Numbered from the stretch's first letter, positions 42,279-51,860 are shown. The stretch: DNA of 64,000 nt from Halobacteriovoraceae bacterium (GCA_018646195.1 JABGVH010000036.1:1-64000); one strand, 5' to 3'. The notes: generated by a model from the letters alone, not told the origin. Translations and numbers: made by a program.

Positions 42279-42950
42279 TTACTCATTTATCTTTGGAAGA
42301 TTATGGGCCAAACAGCCAAATTCTAAATAATTAGAGCTGAAAAAATTGATTGAATCTGTTTTAGATTTTTTAAAAAAACGGCTCACCGTTTCTCTAGGAT
42401 AATAGTTGGGAGTGTATTCACTATTATTATGTCCGTATAAAATATAGACGTATGCTTTATGCAGAAATTGAGCAATTGAGCGCTTTTGTTCCGAAAAGCT
42501 ATGCAAGTGATAGCGCGCCTGCACAGTTGATAGAAAACTTTCCACTTCTGTTTCAGATAACCAATCTAAAAGACCTAGAGAAAAAACGACATCACATTTA
42601 ATTTGCTTGGAGAGACCGATGTCTTCTTGTCTAAATTCCACCCGGTGCTGCTGATCCGGCGGGATTCTTTCTTTGGCCTTCGAGATAGCAGCACTTGAAA
42701 AATCGATACCGATATACTTTTTAACACCTAATTTTAGAAAGGCCTCGAGCAGCAGCCCGGAGCCACAGCCTGCTTCAACCACCGTGGCATCCTTGGCCAA
42801 AGGGGCGAGTGAGGCCAATGCAATTTTTCTACGAACCTGTAGACTCCTATTGATATTTACTGCTCTGCCCAAACCAGTAGTACCCAGGTACTTGTCATTT
42901 TCCCATCCTAGAATCTTCTCATTCCAAAATTTTTGCTTATTTAACTGCAT
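42279..42950 (-). CDS. Class I SAM-dependent methyltransferase
   Basis: This 223-residue protein has motif I VVEAGCGSGLLLEAF near residue 60, then YIGIDFSSAAI, and CDVVFSLGLLDWL, the standard methyltransferase order. It is first in a leftward unit of two methyltransferases and a GT-B enzyme. The intergenic region to the divergent membrane protein at 43024 has a small perfect hairpin at 42971-42985. Substrate unknown. Confidence 0.85.
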   Translation of the reverse strand: MQLNKQKFWNEKILGWENDKYLGTTGLGRAVNINRSLQVRRKIALASLAPLAKDATVVEAGCGSGLLLEAFLKLGVKKYIGIDFSSAAISKAKERIPPDQQHRVEFRQEDIGLSKQIKCDVVFSLGLLDWLSETEVESFLSTVQARYHLHSFSEQKRSIAQFLHKAYVYILYGHNNSEYTPNYYPRETVSRFFKKSKTDSINFFSSNYLEFGCLAHNLPKINE

Positions 42951-42970
42951 ACTTTTTAGGGTAAACGATA

Positions 42971-42985
42971 AGCCTTGGTAAGGCT
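42971..42985. repeat. Perfect short inverted repeat between divergent genes
   Basis: AGCCTT GGT AAGGCT is a 6-bp palindromic stem with a 3-base loop in the 73-bp divergent intergenic region between the methyltransferase and the GT-C protein. It may be an operator; no T tract follows on either strand. Confidence 0.35.
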
Positions 42986-43023
42986 ATCCTTTGCAGTGGC
43001 TTAGCGTTAAAATAGCTATAGAT

Positions 43024-45081
43024 ATGATTAAAAAATACCACCCTCTTCTTTTGACGGCACTATTCCTGACTACTTTGGGTGTGCTTGTTCGCTTCACTCA
43101 AATTCCTGAGTTTCAGTATTCTCTTTGGATGGATAGGGATCTCTATAGAGCTTTAAACTTTTCTGGTGACTGGTGGTTCTTAGGACCCGAGCTTACTCAA
43201 GCAGGTAGGACGCCGGGAGGTTTTTTCTACTTGCTCTTGCATTTACTGACCTTGTTAGTAGGAAGCGATTTAATTCTCTTAAATAGCGCGAACGTTCTAT
43301 TTCAAGTCATAGGTTTATGGTTCCTCTATCTGGGCCTTAGGTATTTTCTTAGAACAGAAACGGCTGCCATTCTAGTCAGTCAAATTTGTTGTGGTTATAT
43401 TTACTTAGACTATTCCCAGGTTCTCTGGCATCCAGGGCTGGCCTTCCTACCATTTTGTATAAGCTTTTATATTTTTGTGAGATTCCTTGTAAAGGAAGAG
43501 ACTAGACTTCTGGTGCCTCTTTTCTTTCTGGTTTCCGTTCTTGCTCAATTTCACTTGTCGTACCTAATATTGCTATTTGTTTACCTATTACCAATATTTT
43601 TACTGAAAAGTGAGTTACCTAAGAAGTACTTACTTTTTAGCCTGCTTGCTTTTATCGCCGGTTACTTACCTTATCTTTACTATGAGTTTCAAAATGGATT
43701 CATTAATTCCTTAAGTATTTTTTCCAAAGGAGTTAGTCTTTCTCAGAGTGATTACTTTAATTATTTTTTTGAAAGACTTAGTAACTTTGTTCAGTTGCTA
43801 AGTTCTTTTCTCGGACTGGTGGTAGGTTCTGATCAGACCCCTACGGGAATTGGCTTCAATGAAAGAGCGGCGGTGTTTCCCGGCAAATATTCATTTTTAT
43901 TTAATTTAGTTTTTAAATTTTTGACGAGTTTCTTGGTGGGGCTTTTCTTGTTGGCGGTCTATTACAATCGAAAGTTTGTTAATCGTTGTAGAAAGCCAAT
44001 TTTACTAGCATTTGCAATAGGGTTTTTATTATCGATTTGTTTGTTTTTTCTTTCTCCGAAATCTTATAGCTTAGGTTTTCGCCGCTATATTTTCCTTGTG
44101 CCCTTTATTTATTCGTTAGTAGGGATCTATTTTGAAGAAACAAAAATTAATTCGATAAAGAGATTTGCTGTGCCTATCTTCCTCGTTTTAGGTTTATGCA
44201 ATATTGCCTACTTCTACCTCTCTCTTAGTAAAGTTCATCCTAGTTACCAATTGAAAAAAGAAATTGCTAAGACCTCTTTTGAAAAATTTGGAATAGGACA
44301 AAATGATTTTTACAAGAAAGTCGGGTACCTCGGTTCAATGTCGGGAAGTTTTAGCATCGATGAAAACGAAAGTGGTTTTCACTATATATTAGAAGAGAAT
44401 AAAAGCACCACGGGCGAGTTACCCTGTCTCTTTGTTGTATTGGGTTACGATCTTTCTCTTTATTCAAAGGCGCCCCCCGAGATATTGCAAAATTTAAAGA
44501 AACATCCAGGTCTTAAAAAAATTGATTTTATTGAAGAAAGAGTACACTTAGGGAAGCTGGCCAGCTACTTACCTTATCGTCCTATTCATGGGAATTGTAT
44601 TAATACCAGACTTTCAAATCCCTACCTCCTTTATGGAGATAAGATCAAACTTGAAGGGTTGAAAAAAGACCTAACAGGGACCTCGGCAATACTAAAAATA
44701 CCCGATAGCAATTTGTTTACAGGTAGTATTGCAAAAGAGGGAACCGAGACGATCTTTTTTTCACTGAGGTATGGCCTAAAAGAAGGCAGGTTGTCAGGGG
44801 CCTTAGATACTACTCCCCTGGCGCTTTCCCGTTATATGGGCCGGGAAATTTCTTCTGACTTTCTTTTTAAAAATGCCATTATTGTTCTAATAGATAAGAG
44901 CTCGCGAAAAGAGCTGATAAAGCAACCACTCATACCGAGTGACTTTCAGACTTTTCCATTTATTCCCCCTTACTATTTTGACTTAGAGTCATTAAGGGGC
45001 CTGAGCGTCTTGCTAGAACTTAGGGGTTTGAAAGGTGAGAAATTGCTGGGACCTTTTGATTTACAGCAATCCGGGCGGTAG
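43024..45081 (+). CDS. GT-C-type membrane glycosyltransferase-like protein
   Basis: The 685-residue protein has about 11 hydrophobic helices in its first 400 residues, with a first extracytoplasmic loop containing SLWMDRDLYRALNFSG and ELTQAGRTPGG, resembling the acidic loop motif of polyprenyl-phosphate-dependent GT-C enzymes. The C-terminal ~270 residues are soluble. The start ATG at 43024 (TAAAAT ending 10 bp upstream) is chosen over 42991. It runs into cassette B and may act on lipid-linked sugars. Family membership is moderate, and the catalytic role is inferred. Confidence 0.6.
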   Translation: MIKKYHPLLLTALFLTTLGVLVRFTQIPEFQYSLWMDRDLYRALNFSGDWWFLGPELTQAGRTPGGFFYLLLHLLTLLVGSDLILLNSANVLFQVIGLWFLYLGLRYFLRTETAAILVSQICCGYIYLDYSQVLWHPGLAFLPFCISFYIFVRFLVKEETRLLVPLFFLVSVLAQFHLSYLILLFVYLLPIFLLKSELPKKYLLFSLLAFIAGYLPYLYYEFQNGFINSLSIFSKGVSLSQSDYFNYFFERLSNFVQLLSSFLGLVVGSDQTPTGIGFNERAAVFPGKYSFLFNLVFKFLTSFLVGLFLLAVYYNRKFVNRCRKPILLAFAIGFLLSICLFFLSPKSYSLGFRRYIFLVPFIYSLVGIYFEETKINSIKRFAVPIFLVLGLCNIAYFYLSLSKVHPSYQLKKEIAKTSFEKFGIGQNDFYKKVGYLGSMSGSFSIDENESGFHYILEENKSTTGELPCLFVVLGYDLSLYSKAPPEILQNLKKHPGLKKIDFIEERVHLGKLASYLPYRPIHGNCINTRLSNPYLLYGDKIKLEGLKKDLTGTSAILKIPDSNLFTGSIAKEGTETIFFSLRYGLKEGRLSGALDTTPLALSRYMGREISSDFLFKNAIIVLIDKSSRKELIKQPLIPSDFQTFPFIPPYYFDLESLRGLSVLLELRGLKGEKLLGPFDLQQSGR

Positions 45082-45084
45082 AGG

Positions 45085-45090
45085 TATAAT
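45085..45090 (+). promoter_or_regulatory. -10 element, leaderless, for cassette B
   Basis: TATAAT ends 5 bp before the ATG at 45096, and starts 3 bp after the GT-C stop. Cassette B therefore has its own promoter. Confidence 0.5.
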
Positions 45091-45095
45091 AGAGC

Positions 45096-46784
45096 ATGAC
45101 TTTTTCACGGAGAAAATTTATTTATGGAGTAGGGGCACTGGGGCTCTCGGGGGCACCTTTTTGCCCGATTTTCCCGCAAACTACTCAAAATTTTCGTCGG
45201 AAATACCTTCAGATAAATTTATTCGGGGCCCCCTCTCGCTGGGTTTTTGATTTACTTTTAAACCCCGACGGCAAGCAACCTTTTATCGCTAATCCTTATA
45301 TTGCAACAGGGTACTCGGGTTCTCCACAGAAAGTAGCTCCTCAGTACCTAACTTATGAACACGCCGGTTTTCAGCTCCCCATACTTTGGAAAGACAGGTT
45401 TTCAATTGGCTCCAGACAGGAGAGGCTTTCGAATCTCTTTGATAACTCTCTAATTGTTAGGGGCTGTAATATGAGAGTTGATGGCCATGCCCGGAATAAT
45501 AGGAAACTTGTTGCTCCAATACCAGGGGGGCTAAGCATCACAGGAGTTCTTTCAGACCAGGGGAGTACTCCTTTTCCATCAATAAATTTATTAAGCAAGC
45601 AACTTCCAGATGCTACCGCTCCAGATGCATTCAAATCAAAGAAGGGAAACGCCGCAGTCAATATACCTGCAAATTCAATGGATGAATTTGAATACCTATT
45701 TAAATTTTCAGAAAAAAAATCAAAGATGAATCTTGGGCCTAATATACGAGAGACTCTAGGAAGTTTTTTCAGCGAAAGTGGTGGGCGTTCGAATATTTTA
45801 AAACGGGACTTTGAAGCAGCTCAAGAATTAATGAAAAAGGATTTTTCAAAACATCGTCCTCAATTTGTAGAACTTAAATCAAAATACCAAAGTCTGATAG
45901 ATCGCGCCCTAAACGATAGAAGCTTGGTAGGCGTTACTAATTTCTCTATACCAGGGCTTGCACTTCCATACAAGATTCCCGAGTACCAAGCAGAAAAAGG
46001 GCGGTTAGTAGATATCATTGCTCCCTTTTCAAATGAAGATGGTTATATTGGCAATAGAGACCTGTTAGACAGTTTGCACCGGTCTAAGATAAGTCACCTC
46101 GCCAATAAATTTGCGATCACTGAGTTGGCGCTTTTACATAACTTAAGTCAGTCGGTGATTCTATGTAGCAATACCCTCGATAATCTAGAAATGAGCAACT
46201 ACTTCAGTGAGGATGATTTAGAGTTATTTGAGGGCTCAGTTCGCCTTCGCGAAGGTGGAAAAGGCAAGAAGAAGGTATTTAAACATTTTGAGATGGATTC
46301 TCATATGACCGGTACGATTCCAAACATGCTCTATTCGACGATCTTTTTCCGCGCACTTGGTGGTTGCCTGCTTGAGTTAGTAAGGGTTCTAAAAAAAGAA
46401 AATATGTTTGATGATACTTTAATTCATATTGCTTCCGAATTCGATCGGGACCCCTCTCTAAATGGCTCTGGCAGCCAGCACGGATTTGGCGGCTCCACTT
46501 CAACTTTTATCTCAGGAATATTTAAGAAACCAGCAGTCATTGGAAATATATATTCTCAGTCTATTGGTACAGGCGCCTTGCTTGAAAGGAATGGTACCTG
46601 GGGTGACGGAGCACCGGTGGCCGGGTTAAATGGAGAGATTATGAGATACGATAATATAGCCTCTTCTATTTGCCAGATTCTAGAAGTTCCCAGCTTGACG
46701 CCCAATGCTCAACCCTTGATAAGTGTTAAAAATAACCGTGTTAAATTACTGGTCGAAAATGCCAAAAATATAGATGTGAAATGA
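45096..46784 (+). CDS. Cassette B gene 1: DUF1552 protein with Tat-type N-terminus
   Basis: The 562-residue paralogue of the cassette A protein starts MTFSRRKFIYGVGALGLSG, a twin-arginine signal (SRRKFI). The conserved blocks follow in the same order: LFGAPSRWVFD, IVRGCNMRVDGHARNNRKL, GVTNFSIPGLALP, HMTGTIPNMLYSTIFFRALG and ASEFDRDPSLNGSGSQHGFG with STSTFISG. The Asp/Glu-Arg-x-Pro and SG-x-x-HG residues are present, as in the other copies. It overlaps the small gene by four bases. Confidence 0.85.
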   Translation: MTFSRRKFIYGVGALGLSGAPFCPIFPQTTQNFRRKYLQINLFGAPSRWVFDLLLNPDGKQPFIANPYIATGYSGSPQKVAPQYLTYEHAGFQLPILWKDRFSIGSRQERLSNLFDNSLIVRGCNMRVDGHARNNRKLVAPIPGGLSITGVLSDQGSTPFPSINLLSKQLPDATAPDAFKSKKGNAAVNIPANSMDEFEYLFKFSEKKSKMNLGPNIRETLGSFFSESGGRSNILKRDFEAAQELMKKDFSKHRPQFVELKSKYQSLIDRALNDRSLVGVTNFSIPGLALPYKIPEYQAEKGRLVDIIAPFSNEDGYIGNRDLLDSLHRSKISHLANKFAITELALLHNLSQSVILCSNTLDNLEMSNYFSEDDLELFEGSVRLREGGKGKKKVFKHFEMDSHMTGTIPNMLYSTIFFRALGGCLLELVRVLKKENMFDDTLIHIASEFDRDPSLNGSGSQHGFGGSTSTFISGIFKKPAVIGNIYSQSIGTGALLERNGTWGDGAPVAGLNGEIMRYDNIASSICQILEVPSLTPNAQPLISVKNNRVKLLVENAKNIDVK

Positions 46785-47374
46785 AAATATTACTTATATG
46801 CTTATTATTTTTTTTAATGTCTTCTTGCGAGTGGGCAGAAGAGCCGAAGGGAGAGGCGGGTGATTACCGTCCTCTATATGGCCAGCAGATAAGGTTAGGT
46901 GGAAGGTATTTTGTAGAGAATTTTCTGTTTTCAGTATTTGGTAAATCGGTTTCTAAAATTACTTATAAAAATATCCATAAAAATGCCTCCCAGTTTGGAG
47001 ACCCCTGTGATCGCTACGAATTAGTTGAATACTGGAAGGGTGATAATAGGAAGGCTATTGAAAATAAGAGAGCACTTTGCCAGGAAGGGAAGTCTTCCTC
47101 CAAGGACCCATTGGTGGGAACCAGTGGAACCCTTAGATCTGTTTGGATGATTAAAACCTGCCAGGAAATTTCTAATCTCAAGTCGGCGATGGATTATGCG
47201 AAAAAGGGGCTAGGGGGCTTAAGTTTAAGTGAAAAAACAATTCAATCAGCAATTTCTAAGTTCTATCCAGATGATCGATTTTCAAAAGAATTTAAAAATA
47301 AATTAGTACAGCTAGGAAGCTGGGAAAAGGTATTCAAAGTATTATGCTTAACTCAAGAGTGGCAAGTGCCCTAA
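46781..47374 (+). CDS. Cassette B gene 2: small four-cysteine lipoprotein
   Basis: The 197-residue protein has a lipoprotein signal (lipobox LMSSC at Cys16) in place of the plain signal peptides of the paralogues, so it is tethered to a membrane. It keeps the family pattern: RLGGRYFVENFLFSVFG, FGDPCD, ALCQEG, KTCQEI, KFYP and the terminal VLCLTQEWQVP ending at the stop. Sequence similarity to the other two copies is low outside these positions. Confidence 0.75.
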   Translation: MKILLICLLFFLMSSCEWAEEPKGEAGDYRPLYGQQIRLGGRYFVENFLFSVFGKSVSKITYKNIHKNASQFGDPCDRYELVEYWKGDNRKAIENKRALCQEGKSSSKDPLVGTSGTLRSVWMIKTCQEISNLKSAMDYAKKGLGGLSLSEKTIQSAISKFYPDDRFSKEFKNKLVQLGSWEKVFKVLCLTQEWQVP

Positions 47375-49251
47375 TCCTCTTGTTTCCATTTCAGGTATTA
47401 GCTTCAGGGAATTACAAAACCTATGAAGATATTGAAAAGGCAAAGAAGGGAGAAATTAAATTAGTATATAAGCCTTATAATAAGGCCAATAAAATTATTA
47501 TTGATCGTTGTGTTTCATGCCACCGTTCATTTTATAAAACTAATGATCAACAGTGGGTAGAATCCGGCTTGATTTACCCAGAGCAGCCTAGTAGGTCAAG
47601 TCTCTACACCAGTTTAATAGGAACCAGTGGGCTGGGCATTCATAATATGCCTCCAGTAAAAAGTGATAAGAAGTTATCTAAGGTAGAGCTTGAAGAGATA
47701 GAAAATTGGATTGTGGGGGTCCCGCTTCTCAAAAAGGACCAGGCGTCCGGACCTAACTTATTTAAAGGTGAGAAATTCTCGGTAACAATAGATAGTGAAA
47801 AGAGTATCAGTGAAGCTGCCGTCTATTATCGCTGCTATGGTCAATTTACTAGGGACAGACCGGCACTTACAGATACCAATTTAATAAAAATAAAAAGAGG
47901 GGCTATCTCTGGGGCCGAGGGCTGCGATTCATTATTAAAGTCGGTTTATTTAAATTTTAATGACAAGCTCGACCCTATCAAAAATGGCAAATATGGGCCT
48001 AATCAAGCTATTTTAAATACTTTTCAACAGTTTCATCATAATTGGTTTGGCGCTTATAACTTCCATACAGGTATGGAGAGCTGGGCCAATAGTGAAGTGA
48101 TGGATGCTGGGGAAATGGCCTACCGCTTAACCAGGGCCTTGTTTAAACCAAGCTTTTTACTTAATAGAGTTACAAAAGGAAATGATGCCTACGAGGCGAT
48201 AAGAGTTTCAAAACATAAATCCGACTTCTTAGTCCATAAGCAATTCGGGCTGCACGATATCCCCTGGAAGAAAGCCGCCTTTATGCTAGGTAATGATATG
48301 AAAAAGCCAATTCCCTGGCGGCCAGCACCAACACTGATGCAGAGAGGAAAATTAGTAGGGATACGAAAAATTCCGAAAGGAAGAGATAAGATAAGAAAAT
48401 TCTATGACTCTGAACATACAACTGTAGAGCAAAATGTTAACTATGACCTGCATGAAAATCTCGGTGGTGGTGTCCTGGGCTCAAGCGTCTACCTTCTGCT
48501 CAATAGTGGTCAAGAGATAGGTAGAAAAATGGATGGGGGCTGGCATGTGCACCGGCGCTGGTCTAAGGCAGTCTTAAAGGACCTGCTCTGCCGTGATATT
48601 CCAGTCATACTTCCTGGCGACGCTAGCGCCTATGTTCAGCCAAAATCCAAACTTCCTTTCCGAAAAAGTACAAGCTGTATGCAATGCCATGCAACTCTAG
48701 GACTGATGGCGGGTGTCGTTAGGCAGTCGATGACAGGTATAAATAATATCGTCGCTGATCAAATATACGACTTAACTAACCCATTAGATTCGACCGTTAT
48801 AAACCTTCAAATGACGGTTCTAAAACATTTTAAAGTAGACCCAGAATTAGAACCTGTTATCAGTCTTCCCGAATATGATGTCCACTACCCAAAACGCCCT
48901 GCCTACGGCAGATTTTTAATGCGTGATCTTTATGGAAACTTGATTGATACCACTATTAAAGGGACTGAAGACCTAGGACGAATCTTAAGTGAGAGAGATG
49001 ACTTCTACGTATGTACCGCTAAGCGCTACTTTAAATTTCTAACTGGTGTTGAAGTAGACCTTAATATTATGGAGAGGTCTTACCGAGATCTTGATTTAAC
49101 TTCGCGCTATTTCTTAAACTTATTGGTTAAGTGGGGAAGGGAGCTAAAGATTACCCAAGATTTAAAGCTATTAATAAATCGAATTATAAGTTCACCAATT
49201 TACTCTCAACGAGACTATAAAGTTCAAGTTGGACCAAAAAAAGCCCTCTAA
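47344..49251 (+). CDS. Cassette B gene 3: di-heme c-type cytochrome
   Basis: The ATG at 47344 begins a Sec signal peptide (LILLFPFQVLA, cleavage after ~Ala20), overlapping the small gene by 31 bases. The 635-residue protein has CVSCH (Cys56/59) with MPPVKSDK after it, and CMQCHATLGLMAG (Cys445/448) next to LGGGVLGSSVYLLLNSGQ, LLCRDIPVILP and YVCTAKRYFKFLTGVEVD. It lacks the SID/SMD-L-(A/G)-A pattern after the second heme seen in copies A and C, and has several insertions, so copy B is the most divergent. A terminator covers its stop codon. Confidence 0.85.
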   Translation: MLNSRVASALILLFPFQVLASGNYKTYEDIEKAKKGEIKLVYKPYNKANKIIIDRCVSCHRSFYKTNDQQWVESGLIYPEQPSRSSLYTSLIGTSGLGIHNMPPVKSDKKLSKVELEEIENWIVGVPLLKKDQASGPNLFKGEKFSVTIDSEKSISEAAVYYRCYGQFTRDRPALTDTNLIKIKRGAISGAEGCDSLLKSVYLNFNDKLDPIKNGKYGPNQAILNTFQQFHHNWFGAYNFHTGMESWANSEVMDAGEMAYRLTRALFKPSFLLNRVTKGNDAYEAIRVSKHKSDFLVHKQFGLHDIPWKKAAFMLGNDMKKPIPWRPAPTLMQRGKLVGIRKIPKGRDKIRKFYDSEHTTVEQNVNYDLHENLGGGVLGSSVYLLLNSGQEIGRKMDGGWHVHRRWSKAVLKDLLCRDIPVILPGDASAYVQPKSKLPFRKSTSCMQCHATLGLMAGVVRQSMTGINNIVADQIYDLTNPLDSTVINLQMTVLKHFKVDPELEPVISLPEYDVHYPKRPAYGRFLMRDLYGNLIDTTIKGTEDLGRILSERDDFYVCTAKRYFKFLTGVEVDLNIMERSYRDLDLTSRYFLNLLVKWGRELKITQDLKLLINRIISSPIYSQRDYKVQVGPKKAL

Positions 49252-49261
49252 TTAAGAGGGC
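49243..49261. terminator. Bidirectional terminator between cassette B and CRTAC1-like gene
   Basis: GCCCTCT and AGAGGGC form a 7-bp stem with an AATTA loop that holds the cytochrome stop codon. On the minus strand seven T residues follow (a strong terminator for the leftward gene); on the plus strand CCTTTCTATTT follows. Confidence 0.75.
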
Positions 49262-49292
49262 CCTTTCTATTTACTAATTTTTTAATTTTTTG

Positions 49293-51860
49293 TTACTTGC
49301 CAGCCATCTTTTTAAGAATTTTGCTTTTTTCCTGAACTTTAAAATAGCCAGGCTTAACATTCTTAAAAATTTGTTTTTGACCGCTTGGCCAGCGGACGAT
49401 TACTTCTTCAGCTATTTTTGAATTACCGAGGCCAAAGTGTAGAACTCCTTCCGATTGGGCAGTCCCATTATTGGCAATCAATTGCTGAGTCTGAGTAATT
49501 CCTCCTGCCTTAACCACTACTTCAGAGCCGATTGCATCTGTATTTGAAGTGGTTGAAGTCAGCTGAACTCTAAGAGAGGCACCGCCATTTTCGTTCCTAA
49601 AAATTTGAACGGCAGGAAAGTTAACTTCCTTTGAACCCGGATCGGCATTTCTTAAAATTAGGTCCAGGTCACCATCGCGATCAATATCGGCCTTGGCAAT
49701 AATATAACCATCGGCAATAGAGTCAACGCCTTCTAGGTAACCAACTTCAGTAAAAGTGCCATTTTTGTTATTGAGATAAAGACGGTTTCGTTGGTGTCCG
49801 GCTAAGTGAGGACGTTTTTTTGAATCACGCTTTGTGGAGGCAATATCACCTTGAAAGCTAGAAAGAATATCCATAACCATGGACTGAGTTTTCTCTGGTC
49901 TCACTTCCATAAAAGTTCTTTCGTCATCATCAGAGCGGAAAGTTCTCCTTACAAAAAGGCTAGAGAGATTCTGCTCTTTATCAGTACCTGTCCAAAGTCC
50001 GTTGGCGACATAGATATCGAGGAAGCCGTCATTATTATAATCGATAAATTCTATTCCCGCTAAGCCTTCTCCTGGCCAAGAAAGGTCAATAGCTTTGGTA
50101 ACATCCGAATACTTTCCTTTCTGAATTCCTTGGAAGACTCTCAGTCCTTCGTTATCTCTTATAGGTTTTAGGTTACCATCCCAGTTATTTCGAATTGATT
50201 GAATTCGATCTGCGGCAACGAAATTGACATTACTAAGTAGGAAGTCGAGCTTGCCGTCATTATTAAAGTCTCCAGCAGCAGTACCCATACCAAAACCACG
50301 GTTTTCCATTCCGATATTCTTGGCAGCTTGTACGAACTTGCCTTTACCGTTATTCCTATAGGCAGGGCTGAGGTGTCCACGATCATCGACGACAATAATA
50401 TCCATATCCCCATCTTGATCAAAGTCGACACTCATTGCTGAGTGAGGGAAGATTTTTTGGTTGTCGAGATATTCTTTATAATTATCTTCGTTGAGAGCAT
50501 TAAGAGTTTGGCCATGAAAGGTCATATTCTTAACGTTGGTATAGAGCCCTTGAACTTGTAGGTCCTTCTTGTGAGAGATGTCCTGGGTGATAGTAAAATC
50601 TTTCGGTCCTGGATAACCTATGTAAAAATCCAGCCATCCATCATTATCGAAGTCAGCTACAGCTGCAGGCATGGCATAACCAGAGACCTTATCGTCGTGA
50701 ACTCTCTTAGTTCTTTTAAATTTACCGTTCCCGTCGCCTTGATAGATGACGACGTCGTTACGGTGAGGAGAGTTACCTAGAAATTCAGGGTGATCTGGAA
50801 CGAATCGCGCCAGTAATAAGTCGGGGTTATTATCGTTATTAAAGTCAGCAAAAATAGCCCCTTTAACAAATTCGTCTTGGCCTAAACCAGAATTTTTAAC
50901 AATATCAAAGGTTCCATTCTTCTTACCCTTAAGTAAGGTTCCAGGTCCGTGCGCCCCAATATAGAGATCTTGGATACCATCTTTATCATAATCGTGAACT
51001 GAAACGGCATAACCACCGCGGCGGATGGCCTCGATCCTTTGATACTCTCTAACCTTACTTAGTCCAGCAGCAGCTGTGACTTCAGTAAAAGTCGCTTTAG
51101 TGGCGGCTAAGGACTTCAGTCCCCAGAGAGAAATTTTATCGAGCTTCCAATTTCCTGTTTTATTGAGTGAAACTTCAATTTGTAATGGTCCTCGATCTTG
51201 GCGGCGTAACCCATCTTTTCCAATACCCCTAATGTCGTATTGGATTTGGATTTCGGCCTTCTTAACCATCAGCATTTTATCTCTATTTTTTGAGGGAATC
51301 GCGAAACTAAAAGCTGAGAGTTCGAGGTCTTCAATTTTTTGATATTGGGAAAGGTATTTTTTAAAATTCTGCAGCTGAGTCTTGCGGGAAGATAGAATTG
51401 AGCTCTTACTCCACTGGTACTGCTTAATATTTTTAGTTACTGCCACCCCGTTTGACATGGAGGTTGACCAGCGATCACCTTTAAATTTCTGGTTCAAGAG
51501 AAGTGAGAAGGATTTAACATCTTTTGCTAGCCAGGACTTAATCCAGGGATTGAGCACTTCTCTTTGAATATCTTGGAATTGTTCTTCATCTCTAAATACA
51601 AGGTTTTCAATTTGAGCTGGATCAGAAGAGCTGGCCTTAGATAATCCACCATCGCCATCAATAACTTTTCGAAGATCGACAGTTCCAGCAGCGGAGCCCT
51701 TTTTTAAAAGCTTTAGAAGTCGCTGTCCTTCTTGTGGACTCCTCATCCATTCTTTGGCGTGCTTTGCGATAGTGTTTTTTTCTACCTGTTCCGCTTGTAC
51801 GGATGGAAGAAGCAAAAAAATGCCAGTGGCTAAGCCAGACATAAACCTTGTAAAGTTCAT
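49293..51860 (-). CDS. CRTAC1-like secreted protein (FG-GAP repeats, ASPIC/UnbV domain)
   Basis: The start at 51860 follows a GAGGGG ribosome site and gives a signal peptide ending ...SVQA; an in-frame ATG 23 codons upstream is less likely. The 855-residue protein has seven DxDxDG-type calcium-binding motifs within FG-GAP/VCBS repeats (DYDKDGIQDLYIG near residue 300, DFNNDNNPDLLLA, DFDNDGWLDFYIG, DFDQDGDMDIIVV, DFNNDGKLDFLLS, DYNNDGFLDIYVA, DIDRDGDLDLILR), a beta-propeller, and a C-terminal ASPIC/UnbV domain with EVIVRWPSGQKQIF. Such proteins are secreted, often surface-bound, and usually of unknown function. It sits between cassettes B and C and may be a partner. Confidence 0.88.
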   Translation of the reverse strand: MNFTRFMSGLATGIFLLLPSVQAEQVEKNTIAKHAKEWMRSPQEGQRLLKLLKKGSAAGTVDLRKVIDGDGGLSKASSSDPAQIENLVFRDEEQFQDIQREVLNPWIKSWLAKDVKSFSLLLNQKFKGDRWSTSMSNGVAVTKNIKQYQWSKSSILSSRKTQLQNFKKYLSQYQKIEDLELSAFSFAIPSKNRDKMLMVKKAEIQIQYDIRGIGKDGLRRQDRGPLQIEVSLNKTGNWKLDKISLWGLKSLAATKATFTEVTAAAGLSKVREYQRIEAIRRGGYAVSVHDYDKDGIQDLYIGAHGPGTLLKGKKNGTFDIVKNSGLGQDEFVKGAIFADFNNDNNPDLLLARFVPDHPEFLGNSPHRNDVVIYQGDGNGKFKRTKRVHDDKVSGYAMPAAVADFDNDGWLDFYIGYPGPKDFTITQDISHKKDLQVQGLYTNVKNMTFHGQTLNALNEDNYKEYLDNQKIFPHSAMSVDFDQDGDMDIIVVDDRGHLSPAYRNNGKGKFVQAAKNIGMENRGFGMGTAAGDFNNDGKLDFLLSNVNFVAADRIQSIRNNWDGNLKPIRDNEGLRVFQGIQKGKYSDVTKAIDLSWPGEGLAGIEFIDYNNDGFLDIYVANGLWTGTDKEQNLSSLFVRRTFRSDDDERTFMEVRPEKTQSMVMDILSSFQGDIASTKRDSKKRPHLAGHQRNRLYLNNKNGTFTEVGYLEGVDSIADGYIIAKADIDRDGDLDLILRNADPGSKEVNFPAVQIFRNENGGASLRVQLTSTTSNTDAIGSEVVVKAGGITQTQQLIANNGTAQSEGVLHFGLGNSKIAEEVIVRWPSGQKQIFKNVKPGYFKVQEKSKILKKMAGK

